A DNA stretch of 64,000 nucleotides from Streptomyces sp. NBC_00448 (GCF_036014115.1 NZ_CP107913.1:9584496-9648495), one strand, 5' to 3'. Positions 9,409 to 19,637 are shown, counted from the first letter of the stretch. The notes: a model not told the origin generated them from the letters alone. Program-made: numbers and translations.

Positions 9409-9789
9409 TCAGTCCGCGCCCCTGGAGATCATGTCCAAGAGCGCGGAAGCTTTTCCCATGACCTCCAGGGCGGCCTTGTTCTGGGCCAGTTCCTTCTCGA
9501 GCCGCTCCACCCGGCGACGCAGTTTGTCGTTCTCCGTCTCGGCGTCCGACTTCTTCGGCCTCGCGGGGCTCGTGCGGCGGTCGGCCAGGTTCTCCAGGGC
9601 GCCGGCGTCCCGAGCGGCCCGCCATTCCTTGACGTGAGAGTGGTAGAGGCGCTCTCGGCGCAGGATCGCACCCTTCTCGTTCTTCGGGGCCGCGTCGTAC
9701 TCGGCGACGATCCGCAGCTTGTACTCCGGGCTGAAGGAGCGACGCTTCGGCCTGGGCGCGGGATCGGGCGCGGGATTCGTGCTGGTCAT
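9409..9789 (-). CDS. OrfA of the 1,521-bp element, copy 1
   Basis: 126 residues. It has a helix-turn-helix (RRSFSPEYKLRIVAEYD..KGAILRRERLYHSHVKEWR) followed by a coiled coil (LRRRVERLEKELAQNKAALEVMG). It binds the element ends and partners OrfB. The stop codon TGA lies 20 bases before the first good ATG of orfB. Confidence 0.9.
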   Translation of the reverse strand: MTSTNPAPDPAPRPKRRSFSPEYKLRIVAEYDAAPKNEKGAILRRERLYHSHVKEWRAARDAGALENLADRRTSPARPKKSDAETENDKLRRRVERLEKELAQNKAALEVMGKASALLDMISRGAD

Positions 9790-12700
9790 GAGGGGATGGT
9801 TCTCCTGTCGGTGCCCTCTCAGGCTAACCCGGCAAAGCCGGATGTCTCACACAAGGCTGACAGAGAGGGCCCCGCCGACCTGCTCGACACCGTGGCAGCC
9901 CTCGCCCTCACGACCGCCCCCTCCACCACTCCGCGGCAGGCACGGGTCGACCTCGAGTCCCTGAACATCCCGCCGCTTTACCACGCCACCTTCATCGCGC
10001 ATCTGAGCGACCGACTCGACGCCTCGGACAGGGCCTGGATCGACGGATGCGTCCAGGCATGCCTGGACAGACCAGCCGCACAGGCCTCCACCTGGCAGGT
10101 CCAACTGTGCGAGAGCGCCGCCCAGCACGGCGACCGCACCCTTGCCCGGCGCCTCACCGAGCGCTGGCTCCGTCCCACCTACGACTTTCCGTCCGAAATG
10201 CGGCACTCGCAAGCGGGCACCGTTCTGGCACTGCGCCAGCACGCCCTGCTCGCTGTCCTCGACGGCCGCGACCCGGACATCACCGCCTGTCTGCCCAGTC
10301 ACCTCCGAACAGACCCCAATGACCGCACCGGCAGCGACCGCCACTCCTACAACCGGCGGCAATGGCTGGACCACGCCACCCCGCTGCTGCGTATGTGCAT
10401 GCTCCGGGCACGGGCGCTCCTCGCCGAGGGCGCCGAGGCCCTCCCGTCCGCCATTGCGGAGGAACTCCGGCGGCAGGACGACAGCGTCGCCCACCGCTGG
10501 TTCCGCGGCGCGAAGACGTACCGGGCGTGGGCACTGCTGGCCACCGAGGCGATCCTCGCCGCCGGCGCGCACACCAGCGACCCCGGTTTGCTCCACGACC
10601 TCGCCGACCGCGGCCCGGTCCTCGTCCACGGCCAAGCCCCCTGGCTGTGGCTCGACATGGCCGCCGCCCTGAACAGCCGCAACACCGACCCGGCCCTCGC
10701 CGCAGACCTGTGCGAACGGGCAGCCATCCACGCCCAGGAACACCAGCACACCGCAGCGGGTCGCGTCGACCTCCTCGCCACTTGCGCCCAGTATGCCGGG
10801 CAGGTGTCAGCGCACCTCGGTGAGTTGTACTTCGCCCGTGCGACGGAAGCCGCCGCAGGGATCGACGACAACGGTGCCCGCCTGCTGAGCGCACACGCCC
10901 GCCTTGCGGCCCGGGGCACCCCTGCTTGCTCCGAGCAGCAGGCGACCGACCTCGCCGAGCGACTCCTCGTGGCAGGGGAGGCCGCAGCCGACCATGCCGC
11001 GGACGAGGACGCCGTCCCTTACCAGAACCTGCTGCACGCAGCCGCCGCCCTCAGCCCGGCCACCGCCTTCGCGGCCGCGAGCCGCTGGGACGACGAAACG
11101 CGCCACGCCCTTGCGGACGCCGTCACCCCGCTGATCACCGCATCCGTCGCCACCGGATTCCTCACCCCCCAGGACGCCTCTTACCTGCAGCACCTGATCG
11201 ACGACCCCGAACAGCGGACCGCAACAACCCTGATCCTTCTCGAAGCCCTGCCCAGGGACGCCCAGCGGATCAGCCTGGCCCGCAGGGAACTGCGACGCAC
11301 CGCCCGATGGCTGCGCTCCAGCGTGCCCGCGGTGCAACAGCCCGGTCTCGCCCAGGACGTGCTCGACTGGGCGCAGGACAACCGCGTCACCGACAGCGAA
11401 CTGCACGCCATGCTCGATCCGGTCATGCCGTTCCGGACCGATGACGAGTTCTCCCAGCGCCGCCGGCAGGCCTTCGCGAGCCGCATGCGCCAGGCCAAGG
11501 AACCCGCCGTCGGCGCACCCGCATGGAGGCGGCTCGCCGACAGCGCCTTTCTCAACGGTCTCCTCCAGACCTACCCCGACCGCCAGGAACTGGCGGAGCT
11601 CATCGCCGCAACCGTGCACAACACCCCACCCCAGGAGCGCCTCCAAGCCCTCGACGCCACGCTCGCCCTGATGGGCAACCACGAGATCGACGCCTGCGCC
11701 GTCCTGATGGCGATCGCCGAACTCATCCGCACCTGGCAGGCATGGGCCGGCGTGCGGTCCTGGGCCGCCCAGGCACTGCCCGGCATCCTGAACCGCCACC
11801 TGCCGGAGCTCACCCACGGCGCCGTACCGGGCCTATTGCTGGCAGCGCTCAGCGCCTTCGCCACGACACAGACCCTCCGTGGCGACCTCCTGGCCGCGAT
11901 CCACGAGCACCGGCCGCACCTCACGGCCGAACACATGCTCAACCTGGCCCTGGTCTTCGCCGAACTCGCCGAACCGCACGAGGCGGCCGACGCTGCCGCC
12001 CGTGAACTCCGCACCTTGGTCCCCGCCGCAACGCCACCCGGCCCGAACCTGCCGCCGGCGACCACGCCGGCCGACGTCATCGGCTCGCTGCTGTGGAGCG
12101 CGTTCGGACATCAACGCAAGGCTGTCCGCTGGCAGGCCGCCCACGCCGCCCGCGGCCTGCTCCTCGACACCCGCAGCCCTCTGTCCCCGGCCCTCGCCGA
12201 CCGCCTGGCCGCATGCCTGCACAGCACCACCGCCGGAGCTTTCCGCAGCCGCGACCTCCACTTCTACTGGCTGTCGGCCCGTGTGTGGCTGCTCACCGTC
12301 CTACAACGCGTGGCCGACGACAACCCTGCCGTTCTGGCCCGCCACCTGCCGGTGATCGCCGCGACCGCCACCGACCGCACCCTCCCGCACGCCCAGATCA
12401 GGGAACTCGCCCGCACCACCGCGCTCACCCTTGCCGCAGCCACCCCCGGATACGACACCGGCGACCTCGCCTGGGCGAACCGCCCCACCGCCTGCCACGC
12501 ACCCCGAGGCCGACACCGCCCCCTCGGAGACGAGAACCGCAACCGGACCGGCGCCCGCTACGCCTTCGATGCCACCGATACGCTGCCGTACTGGTTCACG
12601 CCCCTGGCCCGCGTCTTCGGGGTGGACATTGCGGAGGTTAGCGAACGGGCCGAACGGTGGATCGTCGAGGAGTGGCAGCTCTCCGAGGACGACTGGATGG

Positions 12701-13693
12701 CCGACATCCGGGAGCTGCGCGACGAGGAGACCGCCGGACGCATGATGCACCGTCACGGGTCCATCCCGCCGGAGGAGGGCCTCCACCTGTACATGGAGTA
12801 CCACGCCATGATGCTCGCCGCTGGCGAACTGGTGGACTGCGGAACCCCGGTGAGTATCGGCAGGTACGACGAGGACGAGCACGACCCGTGGATGTACTGG
12901 CTCTCCGGGCATCTCCCCGTGTCCGCCACCGCCTGGCGCGCCGACCTGCGCTCCGCGATCCCGGCAGAGCCCGCCCTGTTCGGCACCCGGCCGCTAGACA
13001 AGTGGCTCGGCACCCGGCCCGCCGACTTCGACGCCCTGCTCGGCCTGACAGAAGGCGCCCTTGCGGAACACGTGTGCGTCGCGGCGAGCACCGACGTCGC
13101 CCATCCCGACGAACGCGGCACCGTCTCGATCAGATCGGCACTCGTCGGCCCGGCCCACGCACGAGCGCTCCAGCGCGCCCTCCAAGCCGCGAAGGACCTC
13201 TGGTCGTGGAGACTGCCGATGCAGGGTGACACGGAAGCCGAGGTCGAGCACGGGCCGTTCCGGCTGCGCGGCTGGCTTGCCGCGGGCACCTACGAGCGCG
13301 AGAGCCTTGACGGGCTCGATCACCAAGCTCGCGGACTGGCCTGGGAACTCCCCCTGCCAGGCGACGAGTTCCGGCAGTGGGCCGCGTGCACCGTCGACTC
13401 CACCGGAGACGCCCTGCTCGATCCGACGGGACGCCGCCTGGCACGGACAACGCTGTGGTCCGACGAGGACTTCGACGCGCGCCACCGTATCCAGCGAGTC
13501 CAGTCCTCGGGCTACCGCACCACCGTCGGCCGCTGGCACCTGCTCGGATTCCTCGCCGCCACCGGCATGCAGCTCATCGTGGAGGTACAGATTGACCTCA
13601 GACCGGACGGCCCCGCAAAGGCCCGGACCCAGCGAAGCAGGCTCTACCTCGTCGACGGAGCCGGGCGGGTCAGTACTCTCCGACACCGACCTG

Positions 13694-14344
13694 ATGAAGC
13701 TCGGCGAGAAGATCCTCCACGAAATGGACGCCACCGCAACCGGTGACACCCTCACAAGGTGGCTCGCCCACCACATCGCCGACCTCATCACCACGGCCGA
13801 CCATGCACAGACGGCCGGAACGGCAGAGGAGGCCGCCCACGCGGCCGAGCAGTGCCGCCGTGCCATCCTCGACCTGTGGGCGCACCGCACCGCCTGGCCG
13901 AACGGGTGGCCGCCGCCGGGAGCTAGGCGAATGGCGTCGATCCTGAACAACATCGACGAACCTGCTTTCGGATTCCAGCAAGGCAGCAGGCTCTCTGCAC
14001 TTCAGCGACTCCACCACCAAGTCCTTGCGGCACTAGCCGACGAGGGGACTGCAGGCGAACCAGTCGACGCCGAACAGGACTGGCTCAAGTCCTACGGACA
14101 GCTGCTCGACGTCGACGAGCACGCGCTGCTGGCGCTCTATGCGGGCCGTGACCACCGCGCAGGCGCCTCCGCCGAAGCACCCAGGGCGAAGGAACCTACC
14201 GACGCGGACCCCCGCCCGGACGGGCCGACCCGTCCGATACCACAGGTCCATCGCGCCGTGGAGCTGGCAGACAGGTATCGCCAGACTGTCAGCTCACTGC
14301 TCGCGGATGACGCCAAGGACACGCCGCCCAAGCCGCATTGGTGA
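13694..14344 (+). CDS. Unknown partner protein of the STAND gene
   Basis: 216 residues from ATG 13694 (MKLGEKILHEMDATATGDTLTRWLAHHIADLI), overlapping the 3' end of the STAND gene by 53 bases in another frame, which suggests co-expression. The protein is mostly helical with a charged, Pro-rich stretch near residues 150-175. I recognise no catalytic motif. The homology-like frame extends slightly upstream (SVLSDTDL) but has no start codon there, so the start is uncertain. It could be an accessory or regulatory subunit of the STAND system. The IS in the upstream gene may also affect its expression. Confidence 0.6.
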   Translation: MKLGEKILHEMDATATGDTLTRWLAHHIADLITTADHAQTAGTAEEAAHAAEQCRRAILDLWAHRTAWPNGWPPPGARRMASILNNIDEPAFGFQQGSRLSALQRLHHQVLAALADEGTAGEPVDAEQDWLKSYGQLLDVDEHALLALYAGRDHRAGASAEAPRAKEPTDADPRPDGPTRPIPQVHRAVELADRYRQTVSSLLADDAKDTPPKPHW

Positions 14345-14560
14345 CGGAGTAGCGATCTTGAGGGGGTTGGTGACTCTGGTCTGGTGTCCCGGGTGGGATC
14401 TTTTAGGCGGACAGAGTGGGGGAGGAGCGGGAGCCCGCTGCTGCTGGTCGATCGGATCCTCCTCAGCCCCAGCATTCGACACCGCAGCAGGTTCGGCACC
14501 CCGTGAGTTGCCTGCGGATGGTCCTCCTCGGGGGCGGAAGCCTGCTGTCCAGGCGCAAGA

Positions 14561-15845
14561 ATGACGGCCGTGAACGATGGCGAACTGCGGGACCTGCTGA
14601 CGCGATACCAGCAGCTGAAGGACATGCCCAAGGGGGCGGAGACCCACCGCGGGCAGCGCTTCAATCTCTTCCTGCGCGATCTGCTGCGCGCCTGGGGGCT
14701 GGAAGCGCACTCCGACCAGCGGGGCATCCGAAACCGGGACGAGACCGATGTGGGCTTCTCCGTAGGCCGCGCCTACTACATCCTTGAGGCGAAGTGGGAG
14801 CGCAAGCCGATCAATCTGGATCCAGTCGCGAAGCTCTATCTGCGGCTGAAGGTCCGCCCACCGGGAACGGCCGCCGTTCTCGTGTCCATGTCCGGCTTCA
14901 CCAAGCACGTCCACGAGTTCACCGAGTACCACCCCGAGATCACTCTCCTGGACCGCACGCACATCGAGGCCATGCTCACCGGCCTGGTCGACCCCGACCA
15001 GCTCCTGCACTTGCTGTTCTCCTGGACCAGCCGGCGCGGCGGCTCCCACGTCCCGCTTGAACGCCTCATGCTCAACCCGTATCCGCCGGAGCTCCCGCGC
15101 TGGACGGATCCGAGTGGCAAGCCTGGCGTGTCCTACCTGGCCGATGGCGTGTGCGCCCAGGCGCTGCTGGTGACCGACGAACCTCCTGCGCTCACCTTCA
15201 CCGGCATGACCGCAACTGCCTATGGCGCCATGCTGCTCACCTGCGACCAGGGCGTGATGCGCCTGGACCCGGACACGAGGAAGACCAACTGGGAGTTCCC
15301 ACTGAGCGGCTGCTCGGGTTCGGCCCTTCTCGGATCGGAGGCCAGTTTCTTCACGGCGTGCGAGTCCGCGGTTGTGCGCTGGGACAGCCGTGCCCTGACG
15401 GCTGTGGCCGGCGCGTTCAAACCGCACAGTCAGCTACTCGCGGGACCGGACGGCGAACGTTGGATGTTCTCGACCACCGGCCCTACCGGGCGTGTCTGGA
15501 ACGGATCGCACACCCTGACCCGCCTCGGCAGCCGCGCGGGGGAGGAGAAACCTCACCCGATCGAGTTCGGCGGCCAGATCAGGCAGGCCGCCATCACCGG
15601 CCGCAACACCCTGTACATCGCCTCCAGCTACTTCGCGGGCGAGCTGGACATCACCGATGAGATGCGCCTGGACCTCCCGCCGGATTCGGACCAGGCGTTC
15701 CAGGCCGCTCCCCGCCACCGCCCTGACCGCCCGCGACGGCGTGTACTACCTCCTGCTGCACGCGTGGGACTCGGACTGGCGCCCCCACACCGCCCTCACC
15801 CGTCCAGTGCTCCTGCGCATCGAACTACCCGGGAGCACGGCGTAG
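14561..15845 (+). pseudogene. Mrr-like endonuclease with C-terminal beta-propeller-like domain, frameshifted near its end
   Basis: The N-terminal 150 residues match the Mrr-type restriction endonuclease pattern: RGQRFNLFLRDLLRAWGL, then D63 in ETDVGF and E76-K78 in YILEAKW, then GFTKHVHEF. Residues 180-400 consist of repeated short beta-strand segments (LLTCDQGVMRLDPDTRKTNW, FTACESAVVRWD, WMFSTTGPTGRVWN), which suggests a PQQ/WD-like propeller as a sensor. An extra C near 15705 (caggcCgctcccc) shifts the frame: without it the protein ends ..LPATALTARDGVYYLL.. at 15845 (427 aa), whereas the frame as read runs on to 16027 with low-complexity nonsense. It is either a real recent mutation or a sequencing error. 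The nuclease part is unaffected. Confidence 0.7.
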
Positions 15846-16173
15846 GGCCACCGCGCAGGGCGGGTGCACCCCGGCCAATCGCTCCAGAGGAGGCGGCCAG
15901 CGCGTCACAGTGGCACCGGTCCGCGGCGCCGTCCGGGCGGAGGGCACGTCGGTCCTCCGGGAAACACGAAGCCCCCGGCGGGTGCCGGGGGCGATGGTGG
16001 TCGTCCGTGTGGAAGCGAGGCGGGTGACGTGGTGCGGTCAGCGGAGGCGGCTGTCGGAGCAGAAGGAGGTTGGCGTGCTCTGGGTACCGGTGGAGTCGGA
16101 AGAGACGGTAGAAGTGCAATTTCGGGGCGGATGAGACTGCTGTGGTTGCGGCGCAGCACTCACACGGCCGGGA
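15846..16173. other. Intergenic region with one strong terminator
   Basis: Apart from the hairpin at 15971-15992, this stretch holds no ORF I can support. It includes the out-of-frame tail of the frameshifted nuclease gene. Confidence 0.4.
15971..15992. terminator. Strong GC hairpin, probably a bidirectional terminator
   Basis: gcccccggc at 15971-15979 pairs perfectly with gccgggggc at 15984-15992 across a four-base loop. It lies between the rightward nuclease gene and a leftward small gene, so it can serve both. Confidence 0.75.
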
Positions 16174-16374
16174 TCAGCTCTCGTAGCGGGCGCGCATCAG
16201 GTCCGCCCACTCCTGCGCGCGGAGCATGTCGCTGGCGCAGTGGTCGCAGTGGGGTACCGAGTCGATTCGTGTCGGGTGGTCGGACTGGGCTGACCGGACC
16301 GTGGCGGTGACCCGCCGGGTGAGGCGCCGGTCGCACAGCGGGCAGAGGTCTCCGTGGAGCAGTTCGTTGGCCAT
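16174..16374 (-). CDS. Small zinc-ribbon-like protein
   Basis: 66 residues (MANELLHGDLCPLCDRRL). Two CxxC pairs, CPLC near the start and CDHC in the second half, suggest a single bound zinc. A GTG 18 bases upstream could be the true start, since neither start has a clear ribosome binding site. Small CxxC proteins of this kind are frequent on actinomycete integrative elements, which fits the relaxase fragment next door. No specific function can be given. Confidence 0.55.
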   Translation of the reverse strand: MANELLHGDLCPLCDRRLTRRVTATVRSAQSDHPTRIDSVPHCDHCASDMLRAQEWADLMRARYES

Positions 16375-16533
16375 GCGGCGCACTGTGCCCACGGCCGCGG
16401 ACTACCGTCGCGTGCTGCCGGTTCTGCCCGCCTGGCGGGAGCCGCTGGGGAAATCCGGTGACGGTCTCCCGCCTGGCGGGAGGGACCCGGGACCGGGCCG
16501 TGCTGCCGGTCGCGCGCGGGGTTGCACAGCTGG

Positions 16534-16985
16534 GTGCTGAGCGAGTCGAAGGTCGGATCGGGTGCCGGGTGGCGGTACCTGTTTCGCGGTGTGATGGTTG
16601 GCGACGGCCGCCGCGCGGCGAGGACGCCGCTGCGCGCCGCTCAGGATGAGGCGGGTGTCCCGCCCGGCTTCTGGACGGGCCGGGGCCTGGCCGGGCTGGG
16701 TCTGGTGGCCGGGTCGGAGGTCACCGAGCGGCAGGCGGAGCTGCTGCTGGGGGAGGGCCGGCACCCGAACGCGGACCGGATCGATGCGGAGCTGTTGGGG
16801 GCGGGCGTCGATCCGGCGGCGGCGCGGCGGGCGACGGTGCTGGGACGTCCTGTCGAGCAGATCAGCTCGCCGTGGCTGGCGATGGATCTGGTGTTCCGGC
16901 TGCCGGCCACTGTTCAGGTCGTATGGGCGCTGGGTGATGACGAGGTCCGGCGGGTGCTGGAGCTGTGCCAGGTCCTGGACCACCC
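16534..16985 (+). pseudogene. MobF-type relaxase, N-terminal remnant
   Basis: From GTG 16534 the frame reads GWRYLFRGVMVGDGRRAARTPL, QDEAGVPPGFWTGRGLAGLGL, VTERQAELLLGEGRHPNADRI and VLGRPVEQI. These match the N-terminal TrwC/MobF relaxase region of actinomycete conjugative elements. Homology stops after about 150 residues (WALGDDEVRRVLEL), and a short unrelated tail follows to 17037. The helicase part and most of the relaxase are absent, so it is a non-functional remnant. It is evidence that an integrative conjugative element once occupied this part of the window. Confidence 0.7.
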
Positions 16986-17136
16986 GATGGCGACCTGCTG
17001 TACGCCGTCCGGCACAAGCTGCCGGCGTGCTGCGTAGCGCGCGGCAGCGGAGCGGGAGCCGCAGGGGCCGGTGTCCGGTGGCGACGGGCTGCACAGTACG
17101 GCTGTGCAGCCCGTGCGCCCACGCACGTGACAGCCC

Positions 17137-17343
17137 TCAACTTACGAGCGGCACGATGATCGCTAGCAGGGCGATGCACAGGGTCATGAAGCTGAGTGCC
17201 ACGATGCTCCCCCAGCCGATTGCCCGGTCGACCGGGGCCTTGAGCAGGCGGGCGATGCCGAATCCGACGAGGCCGGCGAGCGCGGAGAAGAGGATGCACA
17301 TGCCCAGCACGAGCATCAGGACCACGAGCAGCTGCACGGTCAC
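17137..17343 (-). CDS. Small two-helix membrane protein
   Basis: 68 residues with two predicted membrane helices (LLVVLMLVLGMCILFSALAG and SIVALSFMTLCIALLAIIV) joined by a short basic loop (ARLLKAPVDRAIG). Its start GTG overlaps the stop of the sigma-like gene by four bases, so the two form an operon. Such proteins often accompany transfer genes on actinomycete integrative elements. Its actual role is unknown. Confidence 0.65.
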   Translation of the reverse strand: MTVQLLVVLMLVLGMCILFSALAGLVGFGIARLLKAPVDRAIGWGSIVALSFMTLCIALLAIIVPLVS

Positions 17344-18194
17344 GCGGCCCCCTGCTGCTTGCGGTGGCGGTTGCCGGCCTTCGTGTGAAGCTGCTCAGGG
17401 AGCCAGATACGCCGCTGGCGGGCCGCGTCGTACAGGACGCCACGGAAGCGGGTCTTGCGCATCCGGACCGCCGCATGGGTGAGGCGCAGCGCGTCCGCGA
17501 TCTCGGTGTCCGCGTACCCTTCGACGATCATGCGGATGACGGCCTGAGTGACCGGAGGCTGCTCGTTCAGGATGTCCTCGAAGTTGGTGCTGAGGACGGC
17601 GGCCTCGGGCTCGGAAAGGTAGCCGGCCTGCAGGAGCGGGCCGAAGAGCTTCGGGTGCGCGTGCGCGGCCTCCTCCGAACCGTCGTACAACGCGTGCTGC
17701 TTGGCCCATTGCTGGCGGTCCTTCGCCCACCTCGTGTACACGCGGCGAAACTCCCAGATGCACTGGCCCACGAAGTACGTGGTCAGGCAGCTGGCCCCCT
17801 GACCGTGCTTGTAGTCGGGATTCCACCCGCCCTTGACCAGCGCCTTGCGGCGGAACGACGCCCGCGCCCGCATCACCACGTCGACGAGGATCTCGTCGCG
17901 GGCCCCGGGGTCCGAGCGCAGCAGCGCGTAGTCGTCGGGGTGAATCCAAAACGGAAAGCCCCGCTCCGCACACCACTTCAGCGCGATCCGGGCGAGCTGG
18001 CCCTCGCGGAGCATGCCGCGCAAGATCGGCCAGGCATCCCGGCAAAGCTCGTCCTCGAACACCTCGTAGGCCGGCCCCTCGAAGCCGCTCGCGGCCAGTT
18101 CGCTGACCCGAACGGCATCCCTCCGAATCCGGGCCGACCGCCCGGCGGACAGGCCGTCGTCGACGGCCTCCGCGACCTCACGTACCACACGCAT
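17340..18194 (-). CDS. Sigma-70-like regulator with C-terminal helix-turn-helix
   Basis: 284 residues. The ATG at 18194 is chosen because GGAGG lies seven bases upstream. The middle part (FRRKALVKGGWNPDYKHG..CLTTYFVGQCIWEFRRVYTRW) resembles sigma factor region 2 as found in divergent sigma-like proteins of Streptomyces elements. The C-terminal part (ILNEQPPVTQAVIRMIVEGYADTEIADALRLTHAAVRMRKTR) is a region-4/LuxR-like helix-turn-helix. It probably directs transcription of element genes. It is followed without a gap by the small membrane protein. Confidence 0.7.
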   Translation of the reverse strand: MRVVREVAEAVDDGLSAGRSARIRRDAVRVSELAASGFEGPAYEVFEDELCRDAWPILRGMLREGQLARIALKWCAERGFPFWIHPDDYALLRSDPGARDEILVDVVMRARASFRRKALVKGGWNPDYKHGQGASCLTTYFVGQCIWEFRRVYTRWAKDRQQWAKQHALYDGSEEAAHAHPKLFGPLLQAGYLSEPEAAVLSTNFEDILNEQPPVTQAVIRMIVEGYADTEIADALRLTHAAVRMRKTRFRGVLYDAARQRRIWLPEQLHTKAGNRHRKQQGAA

Positions 18195-18515
18195 AAAGAT
18201 GCCTCCGTCTTGGACCACTTCCGCCCTGGCCACCGTTGTTGCCGCGCGCCCGGAGATCAGCAGTCATCTGGTTGTACGGAGTCATGTGCAGAGTAGAAGT
18301 GGGAATGTCACACAGTGCTCCAAAGTTTTTGGTGCGGCAGTTATTCGACCGCTGCAGATTGCTGAGCGCGCTCAAACTGCGCTCCCGCCGGAGGGACTCC
18401 GGCGCCTGGTCCTCGAGCGGATCGACGACCAGGACGGCGCGGCTGGCGGCGAGCAGGACGCCCCGCGGTGACCGGCGGCCACCGGTGCGAGATCGCCCCT
18501 GCAGTCAGGTCCGCC
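18195..18515. other. Divergent intergenic region
   Basis: About 320 bases between the leftward sigma-like gene and the rightward gene at 18516. It should hold promoters for both, and the part near 18290-18360 is AT-richer than its surroundings. I could not assign specific boxes. Confidence 0.35.
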
Positions 18516-18925
18516 ATGCACACTTCCGCGCACACGATCCTGTGGGACCCCGACGGGCTGATCGAAGCGGAACTCCCGCTGGACCGCGTTCTGTACGAGT
18601 GCCTCATCAAGGCGGTGCTGGCGTGGACCGGCCCGGGCACGCTGCCGGAGCGCGACTACGAGCAGATCGGCCTGCAGCTGACCGGCACGCCCGCGCGGTC
18701 GCCGCGGGCGTACGGTGCCGCGCCGAGCAGCTGCCGGCGGACAGCGGGCGCCGGGCGCTCGCCGACGTCGTCTTGCGCGAGGCGGAAGTGCGGCTGTCCG
18801 TGACGCTGGAGGGCACCGTGTGCTGCGTCCAGGACCGCGCCCGCCTGGTGCGCGCCCTCTACGAGCGCCTGGACCGCCTCCAGGCCGACGGGACTGTCGT
18901 TGCTGGCCCAGCCGCCTCCGCGTAG
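18516..18925 (+). pseudogene. Conserved hypothetical protein of actinomycete mobile elements, frameshifted
   Basis: From ATG 18516 (MHTSAHTILWDPDGLIEAELPLDRVLYECLIKAVLAW) the frame holds to about 18688. There a missing base (ccggc|acgcccgc) shifts it, and the continuation VAAGVRCRAEQLPADSG..VVLREAEVRLSVTLEG..RLVRALYERLDRLQADG lies in another frame and stops at 18925. Restored length is 136 residues. The family is not known to me. Its location fits cargo of the decayed conjugative element. A sequencing error is an alternative to a true mutation. Confidence 0.55.
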
Positions 18926-19052
18926 GCCGGGCCGACCGGTGACGAAGGGCGCGCAGCCGGCATCCGCCACCAGTCCGGCCCGGCCGGATAGTTCCACCGC
19001 CGGATGGGGAGCTGTAGAGCGCGTGATGCCAAGCCGCGGGAGGGGACAGGGC

Positions 19053-19637
19053 ATGGGAGCGGGAATGGTGCTGTTGGTGGTGTTAGCCGTCCTGGCCGCG
19101 GGGGGTGTGACGGGCGTTCTGGTACGGGCTGGGCGTCGTGAGGCGCGCGCTGAGAAGATCCGGCTCGCGGAGCAGGCCCGGATCCAGGCACTGCGGTCGA
19201 TGGAGGCGGTCTGGCTCCTGGGAGACCGGGAGTTCGAGGAATACGTGGCGGAGCTGTGCCGCCGGGACGGGTGCACCCAGGTGCGGCGCGTGGACGGTGC
19301 GAACGATCTGGGCGCGGACGTGGTGGGCCGGCTGCCGGACGGCCGGAAGATCGTGGTGCAGTGCAAGCGCTACGCCAAGCACCGCACGGTCGGCAGTTCC
19401 GACCTTCAAAAGTTCAACGGCACCGTCCGCGACGAACACGGAGCGGACGTCCCGCTGTTCGTCGCCTCGTGCAAGTTCACCAAGCAGGCCCGGTCCTTCG
19501 CCGCCCGGCACGGCTTGGTGCTCTTCGACGTCGACCTGCTCGGCTTCTGGAACAGCGGCACCACGCTGATGTCGCTCCTGGACCTGGACATCGGCCGTTC
19601 CGGCACCAACCGCCGCCTTCGCCCGGACCACGGCTGA
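19053..19637 (+). CDS. Membrane-anchored Mrr-type restriction endonuclease
   Basis: 194 residues. The ATG at 19053 is preceded by GGGAGGGG. An N-terminal membrane helix (MVLLVVLAVLAAGGVTGVLV, residues 5-24) is followed by a basic linker and an Mrr catalytic domain: FEEYVAELCRRDGCTQVRRV, D85/D89 in NDLGADVV, Q103-K105 in VVQCKRY, and RHGLVLFDVDLLGFW. Mrr-family nucleases cut modified or foreign DNA. The membrane anchor would place this nuclease where incoming DNA enters. It could alternatively guard against phage or conjugative DNA on behalf of the element that carries it. Confidence 0.8.
   Translation: MGAGMVLLVVLAVLAAGGVTGVLVRAGRREARAEKIRLAEQARIQALRSMEAVWLLGDREFEEYVAELCRRDGCTQVRRVDGANDLGADVVGRLPDGRKIVVQCKRYAKHRTVGSSDLQKFNGTVRDEHGADVPLFVASCKFTKQARSFAARHGLVLFDVDLLGFWNSGTTLMSLLDLDIGRSGTNRRLRPDHG

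Larger units (their letters stand above)
8349..9869 (-). mobile_element. 1,521-bp IS3-family element, copy 1 (inside the STAND gene)
   Basis: It runs from cggaagatttc at 8349 to gacagagaggg at 9869. The 3-bp target duplication CCC is at 8346-8348 and 9870-9872. The ends share an imperfect inverted repeat containing tgagaca. orfA and orfB lie on the minus strand. Removal restores the host reading frame. Confidence 0.92.
5851..13746 (+). pseudogene. Giant Cap4-like nuclease/STAND NTPase (Avs-like), split by an insertion sequence
   Basis: Two segments, 5851-8348 and 9873-13746, join exactly in frame if the 1,521-bp element and one 3-bp duplication are removed, giving about 2,123 residues. The N-terminus (GDDYHFWWA, E38 in VEG, D54 in ADVAEY, Q74-K76 in QLKHS) fits a PD-(D/E)xK nuclease of the Cap4/DUF4297 type. 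The P-loop GGAGAGKST lies near 317-325 and the Walker B LVLVVDAAD near 411-419. The remaining ~1,500 residues are helical and repeat-like, as expected of a STAND sensor. In antiviral STAND proteins the C-terminus recognises a phage protein and the NTPase drives oligomerisation that activates the nuclease. As it stands, only the nuclease-NTPase half, ending at 8370 inside the element, could be made. The 3' half is probably silent. Confidence 0.75.

Noticed and set aside
15846..16027. C-terminal extension of the Mrr-propeller protein
   Set aside because: Low-complexity Arg/Ser/Pro tail created by the one-base shift near 15705; the other frame gives a natural protein end at 15845.
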